Of a DNA stretch of 46,118 nucleotides, positions 1-8,619 are shown piece by piece; the stretch's first letter is position 1, and each line of letters starts with the position of its first letter. The DNA lies in NCBI RefSeq assembly GCF_017114865.1, contig NZ_JADEYH010000035.1, positions 1-46,118 of the forward strand, read 5' to 3'. Below the pieces are notes generated by a model. That model was not told the origin of the DNA. It saw nothing but the letters and a program-made list of their open reading frames with translations, and searched no databases. The stretch comes from Streptomyces verrucosisporus (GTDB lineage: Bacteria; Actinomycetota; Actinomycetes; Streptomycetales; Streptomycetaceae). Both the position numbers and the translations under genes were made by a program.

Positions 1-54
1 CCGGTGGCGGCGGACCGCTCGGAGGCGGCGCACGGCCTCCTCGCCCCGGCAGGT

Positions 55-95
55 CCGCGCCGCCCGGCCCGCGGCCTGCCGCGCCGCCCGGCCCG
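55..95. repeat. 17-bp direct repeat at the left edge
   Basis: Two identical 17-bp GC-only units lie at 55-71 and 79-95, just downstream of the stop of the FAD oxidase gene on the minus strand. No gene is supported in bases 1-96. The repeat may be simple GC-rich sequence, or part of a terminator or a gene cut by the window edge. Confidence 0.4.
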
Positions 96-96
96 G

Positions 97-1611
97 TCAG
101 CCGGGAAGCCGGACGGACAGCGCGTGGCGGAACACGTCCCGCGGGTCGTAGCGCTTCTTGACCTGCTGGAGGCGCGGATAGTTGTCCTTGTAGTAGAGCG
201 TGTGCCACGGAACGCCGGAGGTGTTCAGCTCCGGGTCGGCCAGGTCGGTGTCGGCGTAGTTGATGTACGAGCCGTCGTTGTCGTCGTTCGGTACCGGGAC
301 ACCGCCGGTGTCGGCGTACACGTCGCGGTACATGGCGCGCAGCAGTCCGATGTTGGTCTCGTCCTCCGACGCGTCCGCCCACACCGACATGTAGGCCGCC
401 TTCAGGACCGAGTCGCGCTGTGCGGTCGCAGTGGAGTGCGGGTCGACGGTGTTCACCCTGCCGCCGTACCCGATGAGGATCAGCTGCGCCGGGTTGCGCT
501 CCCCGGTGGTCAGGTGCCGGTGCAGGGCGGCTATCTGACGGCCCGAGTAGCCCTTGCGCAGATACGCCGCCTTGATCTTGATGCGGCGGGTGAACGGGTC
601 CCCCGGGTCACCCCAGCCGGGGTAGGCGGAGCAGTACAGCCAGGGGTTGACCTTCCGGTCGCTGAACACCGGAGCCGTGTCGACACCGGCGGCGACCTCC
701 TCGAAGAACGTCGTCATCAGCTTCTCGGCGCCGGGGACGCCGTCGTCGATGTGCGCTCCCACGGTCAGCCCGAAGCCCGAGCGGTGCGTGACGTGGAGGA
801 AGCCCGCCAGCGGGGCGTAGGGGGAGTCGGCGCCGCTGTTGCGTTCGAACCAGGCGCCGAAGTTGCGCTGGATGGTGGTGAAGGACTCCTCGGTCAGCGT
901 CTCCCAGGACCACACGACCGAGCCGCTGCGCCACCGGCTCGGGGCCCTGGGCAGCAGTTCGGCCGGATTGCGCGAGTCGGCGCCCGGGGCCCGCATCCAG
1001 TAGCGGGTCACCACGCCGAAGGTGCCGCCGCCCCCGCCGGTGTGCGCCCACCACAGGTCGCGGTGCGGGTCGTCCTCCTCGCGGGTGGCGACCACCGCCC
1101 TGGCGACGCCGTCCTCCCCGACGACCACGACCTCCACCGCGTACAGGTAGTCGACCACCGCGCCCAGGCTGCGCGAGAGGGGACCGTAGCCGCCGCCCAC
1201 GATGTGGCCGCCGGCGCCCACCTCGGGGCACTCCCCTGCCGGGATGGTCACCCCCCACCCCTTGAAGAGGACCCGGTAGACGTGGCCGAGGGTGGCTCCC
1301 GCCTCGATGGCGAAGGCACGCCGTCCGGCGTCGTAGCGCACATCCGTCATCTCGGACATGTCCAGCAGGACCTCGACTCCGTCGGCGGCCAGGCCCTCGA
1401 AGCCGTGCCCGCCGCTGCGGACGGAGACCCGCTTCCCGGCCGCGACGGCCTCGGTCACCGCCGCCGCCACCTCCTCGGTCGTGGTGACCACACGGACGTA
1501 GTCGGGCCGGCCGGGGAAACGGTGGTTGGTCCCGAGAACCATGCTCGGGTACCGCGGGTCGTCGGCGGTGATCGTGGAAGCCCCAAGGGCCGGGATGTCC
1601 GTCTCGGTCAC
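97..1611 (-). CDS. FAD-dependent oxidoreductase, berberine-bridge (BBE) type
   Basis: 504 aa. The protein has an N-terminal FAD-binding domain (FAD_binding_4 type, about residues 35-215) and a C-terminal BBE-like tail ending in YDPRDVFRHALSV. His69 in SGGHGFEG and Cys128 in GECPEVGAGGHIVGGGYG sit where bicovalently flavinylated BBE-family oxidases attach FAD through 8alpha-His and 6-S-Cys. These enzymes oxidise alcohols or C-H/C-N bonds using O2. The GTG start at 1611 is preceded by GGAGGAACGAC; the same frame stays open further upstream but overlaps non-coding sequence. It follows the solute-binding-protein gene on the same strand after 182 nt. A tailoring oxidation of the enediyne core or its peripheral group is inferred from context; the substrate is unknown. 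Confidence 0.9.
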   Translation of the reverse strand: MTETDIPALGASTITADDPRYPSMVLGTNHRFPGRPDYVRVVTTTEEVAAAVTEAVAAGKRVSVRSGGHGFEGLAADGVEVLLDMSEMTDVRYDAGRRAFAIEAGATLGHVYRVLFKGWGVTIPAGECPEVGAGGHIVGGGYGPLSRSLGAVVDYLYAVEVVVVGEDGVARAVVATREEDDPHRDLWWAHTGGGGGTFGVVTRYWMRAPGADSRNPAELLPRAPSRWRSGSVVWSWETLTEESFTTIQRNFGAWFERNSGADSPYAPLAGFLHVTHRSGFGLTVGAHIDDGVPGAEKLMTTFFEEVAAGVDTAPVFSDRKVNPWLYCSAYPGWGDPGDPFTRRIKIKAAYLRKGYSGRQIAALHRHLTTGERNPAQLILIGYGGRVNTVDPHSTATAQRDSVLKAAYMSVWADASEDETNIGLLRAMYRDVYADTGGVPVPNDDNDGSYINYADTDLADPELNTSGVPWHTLYYKDNYPRLQQVKKRYDPRDVFRHALSVRLPG

Positions 1612-1649
1612 GTCGTTCCTCCATCGGGGGCGGGCGGTACGGCGGGCAC

Positions 1650-1682
1650 GCCGTGCTCTGTCCGGCGCCGTGCCCTGTCCGG
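1650..1682 (-). promoter_or_regulatory. Tandem 16-bp direct repeat upstream of the FAD oxidase
   Basis: Plus-strand GCCGTGCTCTGTCCGG (1650-1665) and GCCGTGCCCTGTCCGG (1667-1682) differ at one base and repeat with a 17-nt period. They lie 39-71 nt upstream of the GTG start at 1611, in the gap after the solute-binding-protein gene. The position suits an operator or activator site; this is inference. Confidence 0.4.
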
Positions 1683-1793
1683 TACTGAAACCGCCACCAG
1701 GGTGGAGGAGTCCGCCCGCGGATGTCTTCTTCCGCCGTGCTGTTCGCCCGCCCCGGTGCGCCGGGACCGGAGCGTTCCCGAACCCGGCCCGCC

Positions 1794-3140
1794 TCAGACG
1801 CGCACCGCGAGGCAGTCGGGCGTCTCGGGTCCCGCGCCCAGCGCGTAGGCGTTGTAGTCGTCCAGCAGCGCCTGGGCCTGGGCCTGGGCGCGGGCGAACC
1901 GCTCCCGGGGGTCGGCGCCCCGGGCCAGGACGTCCTCCATGGCCTCCATCATCACGATCTGGATGGCGTGGAACCCGCCGAGCACCGCTCCGTGCGCCTC
2001 CGGCGGACCGGTGCGCAGGCCGAGCTGCTCGCCGGTCGCCCGGTGATGCGGGTGCAGGTCGAACCAGCCCTCCTCCTCCAGCAGGGCGACCGCCCCGCGG
2101 GTGGCGGGAGCCGAGCCGCTGGCCTTGTGCCACTGGGCGGCGGCACGCGGGCTGTTGAGGTACTGCATGAAGGCCAGCGCGCCGTCGCGGGTGGCCTCGT
2201 CGAGACCGTCGGCCAGCCACAGCGAGTCCCCGCCGATCCAGTTGCCGGCGCAGGGCAGGGCGCCGTTGCGGGGCAGGACGCCGACCTCGATGTCGAAACC
2301 GGCCTCGGCGGCGGCCCGCACCATGTAGTTGGCGTCGAAGGACGAACTGAACCGCAGGGCCACCTCCTGGTCGGCGAAGGCCTTGAAGGTGCCCGCCCAG
2401 TCCTCCGGAACGCCCGTGTGGAGATAGTGGCCGTCCCGGTGCAGGTCCCGCCACCAGGTGACGTAGTCCAGGAGCGCGGCGGAGGTCAGGTCGATCCTCG
2501 TGGCCCTGCCGTGCCGCCCGTTGCCGCAGTCGGTGAGCATCGCTCCCTGCTGGGCCAGCGCGTGCTGCACGAACTTGCCGTCCACCGGCCAGGCGATGGC
2601 TCTGCGCGGGCCGTTCGCGAGCCGGGCGACGGCCTCGCACGCGGCCGTGGTCTCCTGCCAGGTCCGCGGTACCGACGCGACCCCCGCCGCGCGCAGGATG
2701 GTCGTGTTGGCGTACAGCAGCATCGTCGACAAGGTCAGCGGCATCGTCGCGAACTCGCCGTCGACGGTGTGGTACTCGCGCACGCCCGGCAGGAAGTCGC
2801 CGAGCACGACGGGCTCGCCCAGGATCTCCGTACGGCCGGCGACGGCCTTCTCCACGGAGGTGAACAGCGGCCTGCCGTCACGGGTGCGGACATCCCGGGC
2901 CAGCTGGGACGCCCCGGCGTAGTAGGTGGCGACCGCCGGAGCGGCGCCCCGGGCCGCCGCCGCGGCTACCGCACGCGGAAGCTCCTCGTAGGAGAACCCG
3001 CGGATGTCGACCCGGTAGCCCGGGTGCGCCTTCTCGAACTCCCTGGCGCGTTCGCGGATCGGCTCCAGGAAGCCGGGGAACGGGAACTCGGAGAGCCAGA
3101 CATCGATGACGGCCTCTCCGTCCCGGATGCCGGGTCGCAT
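1794..3140 (-). CDS. ABC-type extracellular solute-binding protein homologue lacking a signal peptide
   Basis: 448 aa. The sequence reads as a family-1 (UgpB/MalE-like sugar) solute-binding protein. It has alternating lobe motifs, including YEELPRAVAAAAARG, ATMPLTLSTMLLYANT and the closing segment FMQYLNSPRAAAQWHKASG. The ATG at 3140 has a good TGGAGGACCC ribosome site, and the protein begins MRPGIRDGEAVIDVWLSEF, directly at the first beta strand. No signal peptide, lipobox cysteine or Tat motif is visible, which is abnormal for a family that works outside the membrane. No permease or ATPase gene is present in the window. It lies between the molybdopterin oxidoreductase and FAD oxidase genes. 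A cytoplasmic ligand-binding role (carrier or sequestration of an intermediate) is possible but speculative. Confidence 0.85.
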   Translation of the reverse strand: MRPGIRDGEAVIDVWLSEFPFPGFLEPIRERAREFEKAHPGYRVDIRGFSYEELPRAVAAAAARGAAPAVATYYAGASQLARDVRTRDGRPLFTSVEKAVAGRTEILGEPVVLGDFLPGVREYHTVDGEFATMPLTLSTMLLYANTTILRAAGVASVPRTWQETTAACEAVARLANGPRRAIAWPVDGKFVQHALAQQGAMLTDCGNGRHGRATRIDLTSAALLDYVTWWRDLHRDGHYLHTGVPEDWAGTFKAFADQEVALRFSSSFDANYMVRAAAEAGFDIEVGVLPRNGALPCAGNWIGGDSLWLADGLDEATRDGALAFMQYLNSPRAAAQWHKASGSAPATRGAVALLEEEGWFDLHPHHRATGEQLGLRTGPPEAHGAVLGGFHAIQIVMMEAMEDVLARGADPRERFARAQAQAQALLDDYNAYALGAGPETPDCLAVRV

Positions 3141-3214
3141 GGGTCCTCCAGTGGTGAGAACGGAGTGTGGCGGCGGGGTCGGCGGCGTGCGCCGCGGGCG
3201 GGGCGGCCCGGCCC

Positions 3215-5455
3215 TCAGGTGACGGAGGGGAACGCGGTCCGCCGCGGGGCGGCGGCATCCGGCCGCGGCCCCGCGCCACCGGGGCCGGCAGCAGGGGTCA
3301 CCGTGACCGGGGCACCGTTGAAGACCGCGTTGCCCGAGACCGGATCGACGACGGAGTCGTCGGTCAGGGCGTTGGCGTTCACCCCCGGGTGACGGGCGGC
3401 GGTGCGCTGCGGCGAGCCGGCGTGTCCCCAGCCGTGGGGCAGGCTGACCACGCCCGGCATGATGCGGTCGTTCGGTTCGACGGGGACGACGAGGTCGCCC
3501 GTGGCCGAGGTGACGCGTGCGTGGGAGCCCAGGCCCAGCCGGGCCACGTCGTCCGGATGGATGTGGAGTGTGCACCGGTTGCTGCCGCCGACGAGCGCGG
3601 GGACGTTGTGCAGCCAGCTGTTGTTGGAGCGCAGCTGGCGGCGCCCGATCAGGAGCATCGGCGGCACAGGGGCGGCCATCCGCTCGCGCAGGCGGGCGAC
3701 CTCCCCCTCCAGCTCGGGCGGGGCCAGCCGGACCAGGCCGGACTCGGTGCCGAGCACCTCCGCCAGACGCGGCTCCAGCGGCCCCAGGTCGATGCCGCTG
3801 GGGTGCTCGCGCAGCCGGGCGAGCGACAGCCCGTACGGGCCCAGTCGCAGCATCGCGTCGAGCATGAGTTCCGGACCGCTGTCGCCGTCGAGCAGGGCAC
3901 GCGCCTGGGCGACCTCCATCCCCTCGAAGGGAGAGCCGGGAGCCCGCACCCCGGCCTCGAGCAGCTCGCCGACGATCGCCTCGTCCAGCTCGCGGGGGTC
4001 GGCGTCGGCGCCCCGGCCGGAGGCGATCAGGGCGAGACGGGCCATGATCTCCGCCTCGGAGAGCTGTCCCGGTTCCAGCGGCAGGGCCGGCGGGGAGAAC
4101 CGGGTGTAGTTGCGCACGGTGACCGTCAGCAGCAGCAGATCGTAGTGGGGCATCTGCATCATGCGCGGCGGAGGCAGGATGACGTCGGCCCAGCGGGTCG
4201 TCTCGTTCAGATAAGGATCGACACAGACCATGAAGTCCAGGCCTCGCAGGGAGCGGGCCAGCCGCGGGCCGTTGGGCGCCGACAGGGCGAGGTTGCCGGC
4301 CACCGAGACCAGCGCCCTGACCTGCCCCTCGCCCGGGGTCTCGATCTCGTCGGCGAGGGTCGCCACGGGCAGCTCCCCGAGCGACTCGGGAAGCTGCCGG
4401 ACGCGGCTGCGCCAGCGGCCGGAGGTGAAGGGCCGCGGTCCCCAGGGCACCTCCACGGTGGCGGGCCGGGTGAACATGACGCCACCGGGGCGGTCGAGGT
4501 TGCCGGTCAGCACGTTGAGCACGTCGACGAGGTACTGGGTCAGGGTGCCGAAGTCGGCGGTGCAGGTGCCCACCCGGCTGTAGACGGCCGCGGTGGGCGC
4601 GGCAGCCAGCTCACGGGCCATCCGGACGATCGTTTCGGCCGGCACCCCGCACGCCTCGGCCACCGCCTCCGGGCCGAACGGCACGGCGTGCTCCCGCAGC
4701 CGTTCCAGACCCTCGGTTCCCACGCGCGGCGTGACGAGGTCCTCGGCCAGCAGCGTGTGCACGATCGCGAACAGCAGCAGGGCGTCGGTGCCGGGCCGTA
4801 CGAAGACGTGCTCGTCGGCGAGGTCGGCCGTACGGGTGCGCCGCGGGTCGACGACCACGATCCTGCCGCCGCGCCCGCGCAGCGCCCTGAGCCGTCCGGG
4901 GAAGTCCGGGGCCGCGCACAGCGAGCCGTGCGACTCGGCCGGGTTGGCACCGATCACCAGCAGGTGATCGGTGCGGTCCAGGTCCGGCACGGGAATGGCC
5001 ATCGCGTTGCCGAACATCAGCCCGCAGGCCACCTGCTTGGGCATCTGGTCGATGGTGCCGGCGCTGTAGAGGTTGGTGGTGCCCAGAGCCTGGGAGAGCG
5101 GGCCCCGGTAGAAGATGCCGGCCATGGTGTGGAAGGTGGGGTTGCCGAAGTAGGCGGCGACGGCCTGGCGTCCGTGCCGGTCGATAACGTCGGTCAGGCC
5201 CTTCTCCACCGCCCGGAATGCCTCGTCCCAGCCCACCTCGCGCCACTGGTCGCCGGTGCGGATCATCGGCGTCCGCAGCCGGTCGGGATCCTCGTCGATC
5301 CGGCCCAGGCTCGCTCCCTTGGGGCAGACGTAGCCCCTGGAGAAGGGATCCTCGGCATCGCCCCGGACGGTGCGGACCCGGCCGTCGTCGCCGAGTTCGA
5401 TCCGCAGGCCGCAGACGGCGTCGCAGATGGGGCAGGTGCGGTGCGCGGTTCTCAA
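3215..5455 (-). CDS. Molybdopterin-dependent oxidoreductase (formate dehydrogenase/BisC superfamily)
   Basis: 746 aa from a TTG start at 5455, preceded by GGAG six bases away. An ATG further upstream in frame would add about 60 low-complexity residues. The N-terminus has a [4Fe-4S] motif Cys8-x2-Cys11-x3-Cys15-x28-Cys44-Pro-Lys-Gly, as in prokaryotic molybdopterin oxidoreductases. A central bis-MGD domain follows (LLVIGANPAESH; GGRIVVVDPRRTRTA). The C-terminal molydopterin dinucleotide-binding domain ends with VNANALTDDSVVDPVSGNAV. No partner electron-transfer subunit, chaperone or Tat signal is visible, so it is probably a cytoplasmic single-chain enzyme. This class carries out oxo-transfer, dehydrogenation or hydroxylation. 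Its presence inside an enediyne cluster is unusual; substrate unknown. Confidence 0.92.
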   Translation of the reverse strand: MRTAHRTCPICDAVCGLRIELGDDGRVRTVRGDAEDPFSRGYVCPKGASLGRIDEDPDRLRTPMIRTGDQWREVGWDEAFRAVEKGLTDVIDRHGRQAVAAYFGNPTFHTMAGIFYRGPLSQALGTTNLYSAGTIDQMPKQVACGLMFGNAMAIPVPDLDRTDHLLVIGANPAESHGSLCAAPDFPGRLRALRGRGGRIVVVDPRRTRTADLADEHVFVRPGTDALLLFAIVHTLLAEDLVTPRVGTEGLERLREHAVPFGPEAVAEACGVPAETIVRMARELAAAPTAAVYSRVGTCTADFGTLTQYLVDVLNVLTGNLDRPGGVMFTRPATVEVPWGPRPFTSGRWRSRVRQLPESLGELPVATLADEIETPGEGQVRALVSVAGNLALSAPNGPRLARSLRGLDFMVCVDPYLNETTRWADVILPPPRMMQMPHYDLLLLTVTVRNYTRFSPPALPLEPGQLSEAEIMARLALIASGRGADADPRELDEAIVGELLEAGVRAPGSPFEGMEVAQARALLDGDSGPELMLDAMLRLGPYGLSLARLREHPSGIDLGPLEPRLAEVLGTESGLVRLAPPELEGEVARLRERMAAPVPPMLLIGRRQLRSNNSWLHNVPALVGGSNRCTLHIHPDDVARLGLGSHARVTSATGDLVVPVEPNDRIMPGVVSLPHGWGHAGSPQRTAARHPGVNANALTDDSVVDPVSGNAVFNGAPVTVTPAAGPGGAGPRPDAAAPRRTAFPSVT

Positions 5456-5495
5456 CGGAACTCCAGGAGCGTGGGAGGGCGGAATCCGTGCGGCC

Positions 5496-5519
5496 GGCCC
5501 GGCCCGGCCCGGCCCGGCC
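5496..5519. repeat. GGCCC microsatellite
   Basis: The pentamer GGCCC is repeated four times plus a partial copy in the divergent intergenic region 5456-5740. It lies about 40 nt upstream of the TTG start of the molybdopterin oxidoreductase gene. Repeat number may vary between strains; no function can be assigned. Confidence 0.6.
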
Positions 5520-5603
5520 GCACGACGGTCCCACGGCACGCCTTCCGGCGGCATCTTCCCGCGTGCTGTGCCTGCCGCCGCGCTCCGGGAGCCGGCTGCC
5601 TTC

Positions 5604-5619
5604 GCAATCGAGGAGATGC
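5604..5619 (+). promoter_or_regulatory. Conserved motif GCAATCGAGGAGATGC, copy 1
   Basis: This copy lies 121 nt upstream of the ATG at 5741, in the same orientation as that gene. It matches copies at 7038 and 16121 and, on the minus strand, 20584 at 14-15 of 16 positions. It is followed immediately by the 10-bp palindrome CCCACGTGGG. It is probably part of a promoter or an activator site; which protein binds is unknown. Confidence 0.55.
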
Positions 5620-5740
5620 CCACGTGGGACGCGGGTGCCACGCTGCGGACGATGGCCGTGGGCCAGGGCCGCGGCGCGGCGGAGCACGGACGGCGTGTCC
5701 CCGCGGCGTGGTGTCATCCGAGGCAAAGGAATCCCCGCCG

Positions 5741-6982
5741 ATGAAGCTCACCGCGAACGCTTCCGAAACGACCCTCTCCCCGCCCCCCGAACCCGGCCTG
5801 AAGCCGGACGAGGTCGTGGCCCGGGCCGAGGCCGTCGCACGCGACCTGGTGGACCGTCAGGCCGAGACGGAGCGGCGCGGCTTCTACGCCGAGGACACGC
5901 ACGAGCTGTTCCGCCGGTCGGGTTTCTACCGCATCCTGGTCCCCCGGCGGTACGGGGGCTACGAGTTCGGTGTGGGGACCTTCATGCGCGTGGTCGTCGA
6001 GCTCTCCAGGGGATGCCCGTCGACGGGCTGGATGTACTGCCTGGGCGCGGCCCACGCACACGCGGTGGCCACACTGTTCGGCGAACGGGCGCAGGCGGAG
6101 ATCTTCGCGGGCGGGGACTTCGTCTGCCCGGCCACGGTCGCGCCGAGCGGCGCCGGCGAGCGCGCCCCCGACGGCCGGTGGGCGATCAGCGGCACCTGGC
6201 GCTACTGCTCCGGCTCGCCCTACGCCACCCACTTCATGGGCCACACCCTCGTCGACGACGGGGACGGAGAAAGACGGCCGCTGCTGTTCGTGGCACCGCG
6301 CAGCGAGTTCACCCGGCTCGACGACTGGGGCGAGCAGCTGGGCCTGCGGGGCAGCGGCTCGCACGGCATCCGGATCGAGGACGGCCGCGTCCCGGACCAC
6401 TTCACCCTCGACACCCACCTCAGCCAGGTGAACGTCACGGGCGGCACGCCGGGGCGGTCCCTGCACGACAACCCGATGTACGGCGGCGGCCCCCTGAGTT
6501 TCATGATCCTGGAGGACGCGGCGCTGGCGGTGGGCATGGCCAAGGGAGCCCTGGACGCCTACGAGGAGCTGATGCGGTCGCGCCGAACGCTGTTCCCGCC
6601 CGTGGTCCCCCGCACCCAGGACCCTGACTTCCAGTACTGGTACGGCGAGGCCGCCGGGCTCGTCCACGCGGCGGAGGCGGGCCTGCTGGGGGCCGTCCGG
6701 CAGTGGGAGGAGGTCTCCTCCAGGGGACCGGAGCACGTCACGCCCGAACGCGAACTGCGGATCGCCTCGGTCTGCCGCGAGGTGGTGCGGATGAGCTGGC
6801 GCGCGGTCGAGGGCTACCTCTTCCCCACAGCCGGCTCCAGCGCGGTGCGCAACGGCGAGCGCATGGAGCGCGTCTGGCGCGACATGTCCATGCAGCAGAG
6901 CCACGCGGGCATCGCCGTGTTCCTGTTCACCGCGGCGAACCGGGAACTGTCGCGCGCGCGCTTCGGCGTCCGCGCCCCCTGA
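5741..6982 (+). CDS. Acyl-CoA-dehydrogenase-fold flavin-dependent hydroxylase (HsaA/KijD3-like)
   Basis: 413 aa. The order is an N-terminal helical domain (LFRRSGFYRILVPRRYGGYEF), a middle beta domain (WRYCSGSPYATHFMGHTL; WGEQLGLRGSGSHGI) and a C-terminal helical bundle. This is the group D flavin monooxygenase layout, related to HpaH, HsaA and KijD3 rather than to true acyl-CoA dehydrogenases. Such enzymes use FMNH2 or FADH2 from a separate reductase, which here could be the E6 protein. AAGGA lies about 10 nt before the ATG. It starts a plus-strand gene run and carries motif copy 1 upstream. A role in hydroxylation or N-oxidation of a cluster intermediate is inferred. It is a distant paralogue of the gene at 16227. 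Confidence 0.88.
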   Translation: MKLTANASETTLSPPPEPGLKPDEVVARAEAVARDLVDRQAETERRGFYAEDTHELFRRSGFYRILVPRRYGGYEFGVGTFMRVVVELSRGCPSTGWMYCLGAAHAHAVATLFGERAQAEIFAGGDFVCPATVAPSGAGERAPDGRWAISGTWRYCSGSPYATHFMGHTLVDDGDGERRPLLFVAPRSEFTRLDDWGEQLGLRGSGSHGIRIEDGRVPDHFTLDTHLSQVNVTGGTPGRSLHDNPMYGGGPLSFMILEDAALAVGMAKGALDAYEELMRSRRTLFPPVVPRTQDPDFQYWYGEAAGLVHAAEAGLLGAVRQWEEVSSRGPEHVTPERELRIASVCREVVRMSWRAVEGYLFPTAGSSAVRNGERMERVWRDMSMQQSHAGIAVFLFTAANRELSRARFGVRAP

Positions 6983-7037
6983 GAGCCACCGCGCGACCTC
7001 CCCGCCCCGGCCCGGGCCGCACACCGAGGACCGGGCA

Positions 7038-7053
7038 GCACTCCAGGAGATGC
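7038..7053 (+). promoter_or_regulatory. Conserved motif GCACTCCAGGAGATGC, copy 2
   Basis: This copy lies in the 177-nt gap between two plus-strand genes, 106 nt before the GTG at 7160 and co-oriented with it. It differs from the 16121 copy at one base. Its presence suggests that a separate promoter starts at the FAD monooxygenase gene. Confidence 0.55.
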
Positions 7054-7159
7054 GCCGTACCGCACACCGGCGCGACGATCGGCGCACCTGGAACCGGTCA
7101 CCGGTTCCCGTCCCAGTCCCAGATTCCCATCCCATACCGGGAGATCCGAGGAGGTACCC

Positions 7160-8584
7160 GTGTCGGGTGACAAGACCGGTACTCGGGCGGTGGTACTCGG
7201 CGGAAGCATCGCCGGCCTGTTCGCCGCGAGGGTGCTCGCCGACGCCTACGACGCCGTGCTCGTCGTGGACCGTGATGTGCTGACCGGGGTGGAGGGGCCG
7301 CGGAAGCACTGCCCCCAGGGCCGGCACATCAACGGTCTGCTGGCCCGGGGGCAGCTGGCCATGGAGGAGCTGTACCCCGGCATCACTCAGGAGATCTTCG
7401 ACGACGGCGTCCCCACCGGCGACCTGGCCGGCCATGTGCGCTGGTACTTCAACGGCAGGCGGCTCAAGCAACAGGTCGCCGGACTGACCTGCGTGGCCGC
7501 CAGCCGTCCGATGCTGGAGAAGCACATACGCCGCCGCACCGCGGCCCTGCCGAACATCGCCTTCCGCGAGCAGCACGACATCCTGGGACTGGTCACCACC
7601 GCGGACCGCGGCCGGGTCACCGGGGTGCGCGTCCAGCCGCTCGCGGAGGGCGGGTCCGAGGAGATCCTGGAGGCGGACCTGGTGGTCGACGCCACGGGCC
7701 GCGGCTCGCGCACCCCCGTCTGGTTGGAGGAGCTCGGCTACCAGCGCGTCCCCGAGGAGCGCAAGAAGATCGGGCTCGGCTACGTCACCCAGCACTACAG
7801 GCTGCTGGAGGACCCCTACGACGGCGACCTGTCCATCAACCCGGTGGCCTTCCCCGGGGTGCCCCGGGGCGCCATCTTCACCAAGACCGACGGCGACCGG
7901 GTGGAACTGACCACCTACGGGCTGCTCGGGGACCACCCCCCGACCGACCAGGAGGGCCTGTACGCCTGGGTGAGGTCGCTGGCCGTCCCCGACATCCACG
8001 ACGCGCTGCAGAAAGCCGTCCCCCTGGACGAGCCGGTCGCCTTCCGCTTCCCGACCACCCTCCGGCGCCGCTACGAGGAGCTGGACCGGTTCCCCCTGGG
8101 CCTGCTGGTCACCGGGGACGCGGTCACCACCTTCAACCCGGTCTACGCCCAGGGGATGACGGTCGCCGCACTCGGCGCCCTCACCATCCGCGACCACCTG
8201 CACACCGGTGCGGCGCCGATCCCGGCGCAGTACTTCCGCGACCTGGCCCGGGAGGTGATCGACCCCGCCTGGGAGATGACCAACACTGTCGACCTCACTT
8301 TCCCCGGCGTACAGGGCGAGCGGACCGCGCAGGTGAAGGCGGCCCAGACCTTCCTGAAGCTGGTGCAGAAGGCGGCGACCCGTGACGGCGCGGTCACCGC
8401 CGCCTACATGCGCGGCGCCGGTCTGGTGGACACACCCGACGCCATGAAGCGCCCGGCCTTCCTCGCGCGCGTGCTGTGGAACGTGGTGATGGGCGCGATC
8501 GAGGACAGGTTCCGCCCCGGCCCGGGTGCCGCGTCCCGGACCTCCGCCGACTCCCGCGGAGAAAACCTGGTGTCGGCGGGCTGA
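7160..8584 (+). CDS. FAD-dependent monooxygenase (PHBH-like fold)
   Basis: 474 aa. It has an N-terminal Rossmann FAD motif (VVLGGSIAGLFAARVLADAY), a middle DATGRGSRTPVWLEELGY segment (DG-type motif region) and the second FAD/ribityl motif GDAVTTFNPVYAQGM near residue 320. These place it among aromatic-ring hydroxylases and epoxidases that reduce their own FAD with NAD(P)H. The WxWxIP signature of flavin halogenases is absent, so it does not replace SgcC3. The GTG start has a strong GAGGAGG site. The following adenylation gene starts 35 nt downstream. It probably acts in oxidation of the enediyne core or aromatic appendage; the substrate is not readable from sequence. Confidence 0.88.
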   Translation: MSGDKTGTRAVVLGGSIAGLFAARVLADAYDAVLVVDRDVLTGVEGPRKHCPQGRHINGLLARGQLAMEELYPGITQEIFDDGVPTGDLAGHVRWYFNGRRLKQQVAGLTCVAASRPMLEKHIRRRTAALPNIAFREQHDILGLVTTADRGRVTGVRVQPLAEGGSEEILEADLVVDATGRGSRTPVWLEELGYQRVPEERKKIGLGYVTQHYRLLEDPYDGDLSINPVAFPGVPRGAIFTKTDGDRVELTTYGLLGDHPPTDQEGLYAWVRSLAVPDIHDALQKAVPLDEPVAFRFPTTLRRRYEELDRFPLGLLVTGDAVTTFNPVYAQGMTVAALGALTIRDHLHTGAAPIPAQYFRDLAREVIDPAWEMTNTVDLTFPGVQGERTAQVKAAQTFLKLVQKAATRDGAVTAAYMRGAGLVDTPDAMKRPAFLARVLWNVVMGAIEDRFRPGPGAASRTSADSRGENLVSAG

Positions 8585-8619
8585 CCCGCGCTGCCGGGGA
8601 CGAGACGAAGGGAGCGGAC

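Noticed and set aside
1..96. 3' end of another gene at the left edge
   Set aside because: Only short GC-rich repeats are visible and no frame gives a recognisable protein.
3167..6982. Very long open frames antisense to or upstream of real genes (for example the 1271-codon plus-strand frame, the 1433-codon minus-strand frame at 8404-12705, and the 1112-codon frame at 29021-32359)
   Set aside because: They are Arg/Gly/Pro/His-rich third-position artefacts of high GC. The opposite or alternative frame encodes recognisable enzymes. Only the end of the 3167 frame (from 5741) is a real gene.
7098..7140. TCCCA-type short repeats before the FAD monooxygenase gene as an operator
   Set aside because: The runs are irregular and short and look like simple sequence; only the 7038 motif is supported.
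7160..8584. Flavin-dependent halogenase (SgcC3 counterpart)
   Set aside because: The halogenase WxWxIP motif is absent; only the general FAD monooxygenase motifs are present.
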